From: Amoebophrya sp. A120
Taxonomy: Eukaryota; Sar; Dinophyceae; Syndiniales; Amoebophryaceae
Assembly: GCA_905178155.1 (NCBI GenBank)
Contig: CAJINV010000008.1
Location: forward strand, 1,240,001 to 1,304,000
Reading direction: 5' to 3'
DNA length: 64,000 nucleotides
This document shows positions 55,301 to 64,000 of the stretch, in pieces. The notes under the pieces were generated by a model. That model was not told the DNA's origin. It saw only the letters and a list, made by a program, of their open reading frames with translations, and searched no databases. Each line of letters opens with the position of its first letter. Positions within the stretch are counted from its first letter, which is position 1. Position numbers and translations under genes: made by a program.

Positions 55301-57053
55301 TTATCACTGCGCGGGTCCACCCGGGGGAAACCAGCGCCAGCTGGGTGATGAAGGGGATTCTAGAGTTTCTGAGCGGACCGAGCCGCGAGGCGGAAATTTT
55401 GCGCGACAAGTTCGTGTTTAAGCTGATCCCCATGCTGAACCCTGATGGTGTGGTGGTGGGAAACTACCGCTGCAGCCTAGCTGGCCTAGACTTGAACCGT
55501 CGGTGGCAGGAGCCAAGTCGCAAGCTGAATCCCACGATCTACTTCACGAAAAATCTGTATGGAAGTGGTGCGAGCTGGCGGGAAGTCGTCATTTAAATGG
55601 TGACTAGGTAGGTTTTTATGTGGTCGAATAGCGGTCGTAGCGCTACTTACCGAGGACTTGCAGCTCGAACGAACGCTGTCGCGTGCCGCTCCTTAGCGAA
55701 AGAAAGAATAGCTGGCCTTATTTTTCCTAATTTGTACGGCTTTACCTTTATATGCGTGGCCCGCCCAGCATTGAGCGCAAGCTTGTACAAGTACGAGGTC
55801 TATTTTGAAAAATTAGCGACTCTCTGCATGGCTGCACTCCGATAATTTGATCAAGCGACTTCTGGAGGATCGGGACATTGCGCTTTTTCTCGACATTCAC
55901 GGTCACTCGCGGAAGAAAAACATATTCATGTACGGAAACATCCCGGCGGAGGAGCAGGAGTTTGGGGTGGAGCGAATCTTTCCGAAACTGCTGTCGCAAA
56001 ACTCTGACTACTTCTCCTTTCCGGACTGCAACTTCAAGCGGGTCAAAGAGAGCACAGCGCGGTGTGTCGTCTACAAAGAATTCGGGATTGTCAACTCGTT
56101 CACGCTGGAGGCAAGTTTTTGCGGCCCCAGCATCGGACGGCTCAGGGACAACCATTTCAACACCCATCATGTACATTTGTCATTGGCCAATTGAATTCTT
56201 ATTTATTTGTCTTTCTCTTTACATGTGTTGCAGAAAATGATCTTTTCGAGCTGTACCAACGTTGGCTCTAGGCTGTGAGTAGGTCAAGCAAATAAAACGC
56301 ATCGAGCAGAGTAGTCTGGATATGGCGCCGACCAGAAACAATATCCAGCACATGCACGGCATAGAAAAGTGTACGCTTTAGTCTTAGAAAGATATCGGCG
56401 TGTTGCCGGAGCAGTATGCTGCATCAAATTAACCGAAAAAAAATCAGTTGGAGCGAATGGGCGCGGATTTGTGTAAGACGCTTCTCGATTACGAGAACCA
56501 GCAGAAGCTGTCGCAACTGGCGAAGGAGTTGGCGCAGAGTAGCGGTTCCATCAATTGCGACAGCGAAGATGGGAGCGACGTCGAAGAGGTGCCGAGCGAC
56601 ACGGGCGGCGCAGAGAACGGCAATCGAGGCACCAACTTACAAGTGGTGGGTAGTGGAGCAACCGCTTCGAGCAGTCTGGCACACGGTGGTCAAGGTCAAC
56701 AATATCTGGGAGACTCAACAGCAGCTGTCTCAGACGGTGTATTCAATGATCATCAAGACGGCCGGGTGGACTTACTCGGCAACAGTGCGCGCCGTGGAGG
56801 GCCTCCTGCGCAGCATTTGGCTACCTCGAGCGCGGTCGTTACTACGACGACACCACGGGGTGGGTACTACAACTCCACCGGCGCTGCTCCTCTAGACGCG
56901 GGTGGAAACGTTAATCTTCTTTCGGTTTTCAGTGCGAGTGGTGCGGAAGCGAAGAAAATGCAAGTTCCGTCGACGCCGGTGAAAAAGAAGAAAAGTGGGA
57001 ATTCGGAGAAAAAGCAAAAGTCCTTGACCAAGAAGACCCGTAGTTCCAACTGA
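52334..57053 (+). CDS. Cytosolic carboxypeptidase (CCP/AGBL, M14D), 6 exons
   Basis: Zinc carboxypeptidase of the Nna1/AGBL family, which trims glutamates from tubulin tails or their side chains. Exons are 52334-53592, 53965-54467, 54682-54752, 54997-55557, 55850-56170 and 56448-57053, totalling 3321 nt and 1106 residues. The first four introns are introners; the fifth is GT-AG. A low-complexity N-terminus (about 1-280) leads to NRIVYDSVDP. The family N-domain follows (FESRFESGNLRRVVQVS, HAQWFYFRVANTRK, QCYPYTYTDLQYDLSK). The catalytic domain has the zinc site HPGE (about 718), NPDGVVVGNYRCS, LDLNRRW, the third zinc ligand in DIHGHSRKKN (about 812) and the catalytic Glu in TLEASFCGP (about 883). 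All catalytic residues are present. The C-terminal 200 residues are Ser/Gly/Lys-rich. A parasite with flagella would need this enzyme for axonemal tubulin. Confidence 0.95.
53593..53959. mobile_element. Introner element, TSD GCCTG/GCTTG
   Basis: A 367-bp insert starting TATCGGAAAG and ending CGTTCCATA, flanked by GCCTG (53588-53592) and GCTTG (53960-53964). Excision gives SSSSACSSTAAPVNLCG in frame and links the N-terminal exon to the CCP N-domain. The inverted repeat is weak, so this call relies on the end bases, the near-identical duplication and frame restoration. Confidence 0.7.
54468..54676. mobile_element. Introner element family F, TSD CAAGC
   Basis: A 209-bp insert with ends TATCCCACGAAAAAACTG and CAGTTTTTTCTTGCGATA, and inner TGCATCACAAGTTT copies. 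It is flanked exactly by CAAGC (54463-54467 and 54677-54681). Excision gives QNGIAKRRGVYYTLTF, matching the CCP family. Confidence 0.94.
54753..54991. mobile_element. Introner element family G, TSD TGGCA/TGGCG
   Basis: A 239-bp insert with ends TATGGCGTTCTCAAATGTTA and TAACATTTGAGAATCCCATA. It is flanked by TGGCA (54748-54752) and TGGCG (54992-54996). It contains ATTTGTAATGC and GCATCACAGATTT. Excision gives VVYVAQCYPYTYTDL. Confidence 0.92.
55558..55844. mobile_element. Introner element, TSD ATCTG/ATTTG
   Basis: A 287-bp insert with ends TATGGAAGTGGTGC and an inverted right arm (complement TATCGGAGTGCAGC). It is flanked by ATCTG (55553-55557) and ATTTG (55845-55849). Excision gives TIYFTKNLIKRLLED in frame. 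Confidence 0.82.
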
Positions 57054-58356
57054 TGAAGTTCCTTTATTTCATCCCTGAGCTCCCGTTCATGATCGCTGAC
57101 GATCAGCACGAGAGTGCGGATCATCAAGTGGAGGTGGAGCCGTGGAAATATTAAGCCGTGGTAGTTCTTTCTACTATGTCTATGTGGCCCCCGCCCGTGT
57201 TTCTTCGCTATAACTTTGCGTCGTGTCTTCACGCAAATAATGTGATCCAGATTTCGTGTCTTTGACTTCGTCTCTTCGCAGACACGGTCGCAAAAACATG
57301 CGCGTCGTGACCTCTTCTTTATTTCTCATATTTGTGATCGTTCGAGTTGCAGCTATCGAGGAACTTCTCCGCGCCCCTTCGCCGCTGATGTTGCATTTGG
57401 AAGCTGGGGCTACCTCATCGTGAGCAGATAGTGAAACATAATATCGCCGGCGCTCTTGTTGCCGCAATCTTTACGCAGGTGGAACCATGAGTACAGGGAA
57501 AAAACAGAAGAACGCACCGGCAGTTGCATCAGTCACTTACACCATTACAGTTGCGGGGCTTCTCTGGCCGCAAAGAGTAGCATGATCCAGGTGCCTAGAA
57601 CGGTGCAGGATGAAAACGAAATTGAAACACAAAGACGTGCTAGGAGGCGGCTATGAAATAGCTGCAGGGTTTCAAAAATTTATCGTAAGAGCGATCCCGA
57701 TCGCGATTGCTCTTCGAAATTAGGCCCGCGCATTGATTAACGCGACGCGACTGTAACTGCACTTGGACGTTGTATATATGATTGTTGCATGTGTACTACT
57801 ACTAGTGCTAGTGTCATAGAAGTCATCACGAGATGGAAGCACAAGCTTTAGCAGCTTAGCTTTTGTGGATAGAGAATAGCCAAAGGAGCGGACGCAGAGC
57901 AAGGCACTCACAGCGACGGGTCAGAAAGCAAGAACGTCGGTCGCCGGAATATCGTGCTTGAGAAGATTCAAGACCAATTATAATCGTCGCAGAAACTCCT
58001 CCATGCCGCCCCTCCCGCTAGCACTAGTGATAGACAAAGATTGCTCTTCGGGTTTCATTTGCTACGAACTTATCATACCCCATTCGCGTGAAGATGAGAT
58101 GATTTAGACTTTATAGACACCATTGCTTCTTCGTATTTTCATTTTCGTAAATAGCTGCGTCTGATTGCGATTTCCGTATATCTGGGAGCAAGCTTCTTGA
58201 TTCGTGACTAAGTAAAACCAGAGGGAGGTCCACGGGGCCGGGGGTAAGAGGAGCCGCAGGCACGCATTCTTCCCCAAGGACGTGCTTTCGGGATTACAAC
58301 TTCTCATCCACCCTAGAGGAGCAATCGATTCGTCGGCGAAAGGAGAAACCGGCCCC
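57054..58356. other. Intergenic, no gene seen
   Basis: About 1.3 kb. A 32-codon ATG frame at 57487 and a 66-codon frame at 57456 overlap each other without support. GTG-led sequence just before 58357 is in frame with the EF-hand gene and may be its 5' leader. Confidence 0.45.
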
Positions 58357-60376
58357 ATGACGACGTCCTTCCAGACGATAGAGCCGCCTGCCGGCATGGG
58401 AGAGCGGCACGCAGGACCTGCACTTGCGGCGCAGGCTCAGATGAGTATGACGCATCGGCAATTTAGCGACGAAGAGATAAAGGAGGTACTACCTCCTACG
58501 TGGTCATTCTAATGTTTACCCACGTCTTTGACTTTGATGACCCTGCAACGTCGGCGCCTCTGCGCTGTCCCCAGGAGAAAGCGATCCTCTCAGTATTGTA
58601 AAGAGTTTCTAATAGAAACTCTTCAGTATTGCGAAAAGGAAAGTGACAGTAGCATTGCGAAGATGCGGTCGCTTATTAAGGCACTTTTCAACAACTTATG
58701 ACAGGCATTTGAAACGTTTGATTTGGACAACAATAATTTTGTCGGAGCGGCAGAAATCAAGCACATTCTTGGCCTTGTGGGCGAGAAGGCAACCGACGAT
58801 GAGGTCGACGAAATGATACGGATGTGCGACGCCGATGGAGACGGGCAGGTCACGTTTGACGAATTTTACAAGTTGATGTCAAACCCCTACAAGGAGCGAC
58901 CACTCCCCACGATGCCCAAAACGCAGTTCGTTATCGCAGCGCATCCCCGTCTGGGGCCCACCGCACCGAAGGGTGGCATCGATAAACCTGTGCCAAAAAC
59001 TAAGGTGGCCGAGGTTCTGCAGGACGTCATCACGCAGCTAGCGGGCGGTATACCTCCATCAACACTTTTTGATGTACCAACTGAATTTGGCAGTGCTGAA
59101 ATATAATTACGCGGGCGCGCGCTATTGAATTCGTTAGAGTTGTCTCAGGACGAGTTGGTTTTTTGCGTACATCCACACGGCCACTTCGACGCAGAACGAG
59201 GACCGGGACTCGTGCTGCAACCATAGATTTTTGTGAGATTGCTTCGATGTCGACGAATGCGAATGGTATTTTTATTTCTTTTCTCGTCCTCATCTCAGGT
59301 GGTCGGCTGAAGCCAAGTCACATCAAGAAAATTTACAAGTCGTTTCAAGCGGTGGATAAAGACGGCACGGGTTTTGTAGATTACCCCGAGTTCCTGGAGG
59401 TCCTGAAGCAAAACGACTCCGCCATCATGAAAGAGGTCTTTAAACTGTTCGACTTGGATATGGATCTGTCAGGATTGAAATCGTCAGAGTTGAGATGATT
59501 TGTGACGCATGCAATGGATACTAGTTACGTTAGAACTACAGTTTGTAGTCGCTGCGTGACAAATTTTGTCCGTACGGGAGGCCAATTTGTCATGCTGCTT
59601 AGGGCAAAGGGGCTCCCCTCTGTGATGCTAATCAGCAGCCCAATTCTCGACCCTTACCAGCACTACAATCTGCCTCCCTTGCGTCCTCTGCAAGAGAGGC
59701 AATTTCTGTGTTGCATTCTATGCAAGACAAACTATTGCAACTCTGACGATTTCGATCCTGACGCTTCCATATTGGACTTCAACGGGACGGTCGAACTGAA
59801 GGAGTTTGTGACGGTCCTTTCCTCCTTCACCACCGCAACCAAGACTGACAAACTCAAATTCGCATTCATGATGTTCGTATGCGAGGCGGAAGCAAAAACT
59901 CCTCGATGCTCACGTGAAGGTTGTATGCGTGAAGACGCGAAGAACGACATGCAGGTCTATGCAAATAGAAATAGTTGTTGCAAGTAGGAGAAGGACCTGG
60001 ACCACTAAACCTAAAGCAAGAAAAAAATGATGACTCGCTCGCCTTCTTCGCTATTGCAAGTATGATGTGGGAGCTTCTTCTAAATTCAAATTCGCATTAT
60101 CGTCGATGGGGGCGCTGTTCCGCTGCATAGCTGGACGAGGACGGAAGCGGGCAGCTGGAGCGTGCAGAGTTGGAGCGTATTCTGCGCGCAAATTTTATGA
60201 CCGCGAACCTCCTCCAAAACGAGATTGAACGCAAGGCGGAGGACATATACAAAGCCATCGGGCTTGACAGCGGCACGCCTTTGACGTACGAGCAGTTTAT
60301 GGACCTTTCGAAGTCCCACATAGAGCTGCTGTACCCTGTCGCACAGATAAAAAAGACCATCAACGATCGTGCGTAG
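58357..60376 (+). CDS. Multi-EF-hand calcium-binding protein, 5 exons
   Basis: Calcium sensor of 325 residues. Exons are 58357-58485, 58705-59047, 59299-59458, 59777-59876 and 60131-60376, totalling 978 nt. Three introns are GT-AG or close to it (the fourth donor is TTC/GTATGC); the third is a family-H introner that cuts through an EF-hand loop. EF1 (about 48-60) reads [12 protein letters not shown] and lacks the central Gly. EF2 (about 84-95) [12 protein letters not shown] is canonical. EF3 (about 176-187) is [14 protein letters not shown]4, rebuilt by excision, is [14 protein letters not shown]5 (about 246-257) is [12 protein letters not shown]. The first pair is calmodulin-like; EF3-EF5 with IKKIYKSF and KLKFAFMMF follow the calcineurin-B/neuronal-calcium-sensor pattern, so the protein looks like a fusion of the two types. 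No kinase domain or myristoylation site. Confidence 0.92.
59459..59771. mobile_element. Introner element family H, TSD TTGGA, inside an EF-hand loop
   Basis: A 313-bp insert. The left arm starts TATGGATCTGTCAGGAT and includes GAAATCGTCAGAGTTG; the right arm is its complement with few changes. It is flanked exactly by TTGGA (59454-59458 and 59772-59776). It holds ATTTGTGACGC and ATTTGTCATGC. The EF-hand loop predicts the sequence DLDFNG at the join, and excision yields precisely that. Confidence 0.96.
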
Positions 60377-61434
60377 ATGAAATGAGAAGACGGAACAAGA
60401 GGAGGCGTTGTTCCTTCGGCGAATTCGCAGAAGCAGAAACTGAAACCGGGTAGCTCCTGTGCAGTGCAGACGCGATTGGGCTGATCTTAAGTGGAGATGA
60501 GAATGTTGTAACTGGACTTCACTTTGATGTGAGAACGGCTGTCCTCGTCCGCCAGGCCTTAATCGCAGAACAGCAAACGTGAGCAACAAATGTGTGGTGC
60601 AAATGGAAGTTGGTTTCAGTACGCGAAACTGCTGCTTGCGAATGAACTTCTTTCGAAGAAAAGGCGCTTCTTGATTATCCGCTTCATCGGCCCCAATATT
60701 TGAAGATTTTCTTGAACTTGATGTTTCCTACGAGGGCGTCAGGCTCCCGGTCGAACCCGGAAGTTGCGAGCAATTTTGACTGCAAATTTGAACACCGGAG
60801 GAGCCGCTCGAAAGAGGCGTCAGCACTTTCATTCCACGAAGCTCACCACAATGAATCGGTCCTCTGCATCTGCAATTAATCGCAACGTCGCACGCACATC
60901 AAGATGCCGCCGTAAAAATATACAGGAAAAAAATGAAAATCTAAATCACTGCTGCGAGAAAGATAAAGGAGAAGCTTCGGAACAAGCTCATGACAGTTCA
61001 TCTTCACACAGATGAGGCGGCGCGTTCTAAGAGGTTAGCTTTTGTAACTGGATCAGAAATAGCAATAGGCTTCCATCGTCGACGATCAAATCTAAAGTCG
61101 AAAGCAATATGCGATATTCGGTTGTGTCCGCGTCTTGATTGCTTTTCGGTTATGATCATTATCGGTTACAACTGACCTAAACCGACGGCTGTTGATGGCA
61201 GACGTTCCCAGTGCCGGTGAGCATTGCTTCAGGCTTTGGGCAGTTCCTCCTATTGTCTCTTTTCTTTCGTGTCTTTTTTGGTTCACACCTGGCGCACTTG
61301 GCGATCATGTTGAGCTACAGTAAATTATAATTACCTCGGATATTTTTGATTTTGTGATTTTCATTTTGATAGGGAATTGGTTGGGTGCGCGGAGGTCGAG
61401 TTTGTCGCATCGGTCGCAAGACCGCCAGAAGAAA
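60377..61434. other. Intergenic, no gene seen
   Basis: About 1.06 kb. An 83-codon frame at 60764-61015 is Arg/Ser-rich with no support. Confidence 0.5.
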
Positions 61435-63390
61435 ATGTCGACCTCCATCGACATTCCTAAATATGCGTCCGAGTTCGTCGGGACCTACATCCTGGTGCTC
61501 ACCATCGGATGTAATGTCCTCGGTGGCACCGCGGTGTGGGCGGTCACCTCGATTGCCTGCGCTCTGATGGTAAGCATCTACGCCTTCGGTGCAGTCTCCG
61601 GGGCGCACTTCAATCCTGCGGTCACACTCTCCATTGCTCTCACGAACAAAATGCCCGGGGGGTTTAAGGAAGCTGCCATCTACATGGTACCACTCTGCAT
61701 TTGGAAATTGTTCTTCATTGGCGGCGTCCGTTGGAAAAAGAAAAAAGAAAAAACACAAGCTTCGTATGGAGATTCGATGATGTTATGGCTGGCAGTGAAG
61801 CTGCAGCTGTAGTAGCTGTCTTCTAAAAATTGTTCGTGTCGTACTGTAAGAGACCTCGAACAGACACTGAAAGTCGAGGAGGATGACATTGCCATAAAAT
61901 CGTAAAGACAATCTAAATCGCAGGCCGTGCAGCTCGCGGGCGGTATCTGTGCTGGGTTTACCTACCTCGGGCTGTTCAAAACGGCATTTGAACTGGGCCC
62001 AGGAAAGGGCCACACCTGGCTCGCGGCCGGCGTAGTGGAATTGCTGTACACAGCCATGCTGTGCTTCGTGGTGTTGAACGTGGCCTGCGCGTCGGCCAGC
62101 ACGGACAACCAGTACTACGGGCTGGCCATCGGGTTTGTGGTTGTCGCGGGAGGCTATGCGGTGGGCACCATTTCCGGGGGTTGCTTCAACCCCGCCGTCT
62201 CCTTCGGTATCGACCTGGCCAGCTACGACAAGGGCGTCTACATGTGCTTCGTGTACCTCGTGTTCCAGATGATCGGCGCCGCGCTCGCGGCCGGGCTCTT
62301 TCGCCTGGTCCGCGCGGAGGACTTCGGCGGCGTGGCGAACACGCTGAACAGCAAGTTGATCGCGGAAGCCGTCGGAACCTTCGTACTCACCCTCACCGTG
62401 GGCTTCAACGTGCTCACGGCCTCCGCCGCGGGCGCGTACTCCATCGGGGCCAGCTTGATGTGCATGATCTACGCGCTGGGGAACGTTTCTGGCGCGCACT
62501 TCAACCCGGCGGTAACGCTGGCCGTGCTGTTGTCCGGGCGGGACATCATCTCCACCAACGATGCGCTGAAGTACATGGGGGTGCAGACCCTGGCCGCCAT
62601 GGTGGCCGGCCTCACCTACATGGGCGTGCTGGGCATGTCTTTCCGCGTGGCGCCGGGACTGGGCTGGTTCAAGACGGGACTGGGCGAGGTCGTCTACACC
62701 GCCCTGCTCTGCTTCGTTGTGCTCTCGGTCGCCACGGTCAAGAAGCCGTCCGCTGATATGTTCGGCCTCGCGATCGGCTCGGTTATCACCGTCGCGGGCT
62801 TCGCCGGCGCAAGCATGGGAGTGGTACATTTTAACTTATGTTCAGTTACCACTGTGTTTTCTCTTTTTTCTTACATTCTGTCCATGCCGTACTGAACACG
62901 GATTGTTTGACAAAACTAAATCTAAAACGACAAAAATTAATAAAGGTATTGAACCCGGCGTACGAAATTGTAATGCGCGCATTCACAAGCTCACTGCGTC
63001 CAAACCCGACATGTGTTGTTATGGATTGCCTGTCTGAACTGGTTTACAAGAATTCCAAATGCCACTCGTTACAGGAAATTCCTCTACAAGTTCATTTCAT
63101 GCTTAAAAGTACATTGTGCGTGCATCTATAAAGCCTGGTCCTGCCAGATATGACCATTTTTTCGTTCGCGGTTAAATTGCGCAGAGCGGCGATTGCGTGG
63201 ACTTTCGTCTTTCCATAGCGGTGTCGGAATCGGCATCGATTTCACGAACATGGTGAAAGGCGGACACTTCGGAAACTCTCTGCTGTATACCTTGCTGGAG
63301 GGTGTCGGCGCTGCCGCTGCCGTTGGACTCTTCAAAACCGTCCGCCCTGCTGAGTACGACGCCGTAAAACCCGGAAAGTTGATGCCGTAA
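61435..63390 (+). CDS. Double aquaporin-like (MIP family) channel
   Basis: Membrane channel made of two aquaporin units fused in one chain, about 445 residues and 12 helices. Exons are 61435-61686, 61924 to about 62835, and about 63220-63390. The first intron is GT-AG; the second is unresolved. Unit 1 carries SGAHFNPAVTLS (residues about 58-69) and SGGCFNPAVSFG (about 175-186). Unit 2 repeats the pattern, EAVGTFVLTLTVGFNVL and SGAHFNPAVTLA (about 280-291). Its second pore motif lies at the unresolved junction, where the frame reads SMGVVHFN and resumes GVGIGIDF, so the expected NPA appears altered. Units 1 and 2 are clearly similar to each other (EFVGTYILVLTIGCNV against EAVGTFVLTLTVGFNV). 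Ordinary aquaporins have one unit of about 250 residues. It probably moves water or small neutral solutes; which membrane is unknown. Confidence 0.9.
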
Positions 63391-64000
63391 AAGAAAAGTG
63401 CGTTTTAAAGTGAGATAGTACTATCGGGTCGTGTTGTTAATGTTATGTACATAATACGTCCTTCTCCTTTGTACAATATGAATATGTTTGCGTCATCTAA
63501 TTTTTATTTTTGTGGCTGACGCTGACGCAGACACTATAGGAGCTGCTCCGAGTCACTGTCACATGATGCTGCAATTTTCATCTGTAGGAACAATCAGGCT
63601 TTCATCATGCATTTCATTGTAGGATTTAGATTTCCTGATATTGGAAGACGCGGCGCGTATCAGCTCCTTGCTTCGTGAGAGTTTAGATTCTGTTCTATCG
63701 CGATGCAATGCCAATGTAGCAAAGCGAACCCCTTCCAGGAACTGCACATGTAAATTTACTAATCGAAGCTAAGGGGGTTATTTGCAATTGTTCTTGTTAT
63801 ACTCGGGTTGCAACTTGACTCAGAGGTTTTCGATATTTTCTAATTTTCCGTTTAGCAATTGGTTTTGTTCGTGTGTATAAAAATGCAATTAGCTCTCGCA
63901 ATTATAGCAGGGCTGACTTTATTTAGTGATAGTGTTCATCATCGCACCCAGAAAGAATGTTTTTTCATCACGTTTACTTCTGCCGTCAAGTTGGCCGGTG
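63391..64000. other. 3' edge, no gene seen
   Basis: About 610 bp after the aquaporin stop codon. A 62-codon frame on the - strand (63559-63747) is unsupported. No feature was recognised before the window ends. Confidence 0.5.

Noticed and set aside
61783-62829. 348-codon open frame on the - strand
   Set aside because: It lies exactly opposite the aquaporin exon, is His/Val/Gly/Arg-rich, and arises from the GC-rich third positions of the real gene.
1-64000. CRISPR arrays, bacterial operons, rRNA or tRNA genes
   Set aside because: Introns, GC pattern and protein families are eukaryotic. No regularly spaced repeats, rRNA blocks or tRNA-like T-loop sequences were recognised by eye; a tRNA or Rfam scan was not possible.

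Overview
The window looks like nuclear DNA of an alveolate protist, most likely a dinoflagellate and probably a syndinian parasite of the Amoebophrya type. This is inferred from gene structure, not from a marker gene. All 18 genes I can support lie on the + strand. Both canonical GT-AG introns and a large set of non-canonical introns are present. The non-canonical ones look like introner elements: inserts of about 110-370 bp that start TAT, end ATA, have terminal inverted repeats and are flanked by a 5-bp duplication of the coding sequence. Removing the insert plus one copy of the duplication restores the reading frame. Coding regions carry many Ser/Thr-rich low-complexity linkers. Several start codons follow a pyrimidine tract and AG, as expected for spliced-leader acceptors, but no spliced leader was seen.

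Layout, left to right: a nuclear poly(A)-binding protein (0.8-2.9 kb); an unrecognised coiled-coil protein (4.0-6.7); COP9 signalosome subunit 2 (7.6-9.5); a secretory protein with an FkbM-like methyltransferase domain (10.2-14.3); DNA polymerase alpha subunit B (15.1-18.4); a cyclin (19.1-21.6); a small secreted protein (22.0-22.5); a 1119-residue secretory-pathway protein of unknown function (22.7-26.3); a secreted family-2 glycosidase spread over ten exons (27.5-34.9); a four-helix membrane protein (35.6-36.4); an armadillo-like protein with a 2.7-kb intron (37.1-41.6); a TPR protein (41.8-42.3); a tiny membrane protein with two homologous terminal exons (43.0-44.3); an unknown low-complexity protein (45.2-47.4); an SLC35-type sugar transporter (48.7-51.1); a cytosolic carboxypeptidase of the tubulin-deglutamylase family (52.3-57.1); a multi-EF-hand protein (58.4-60.4); and a double aquaporin (61.4-63.4). 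They are a mixed set of housekeeping and secretory genes with no shared pathway, as expected for a unidirectional gene array.

The most notable content is the introner system. I find 18 insertions, all inside coding genes, in several sequence families that mostly share an internal ATTTGT(C/G/A)ATGC motif. One copy in the glycosidase gene has itself been hit by a 1.9-kb C-rich insertion with a 13-bp target duplication. A second C-rich block fills the long intron of the armadillo-like gene. One gene has an in-frame TGA, and two others have a possible stop-codon oddity. No transposase gene, rRNA, tRNA or CRISPR array was recognised. Exon maps were worked out by hand. For most multi-exon genes the summed exon lengths are divisible by three, which supports them, but no transcript data were available.
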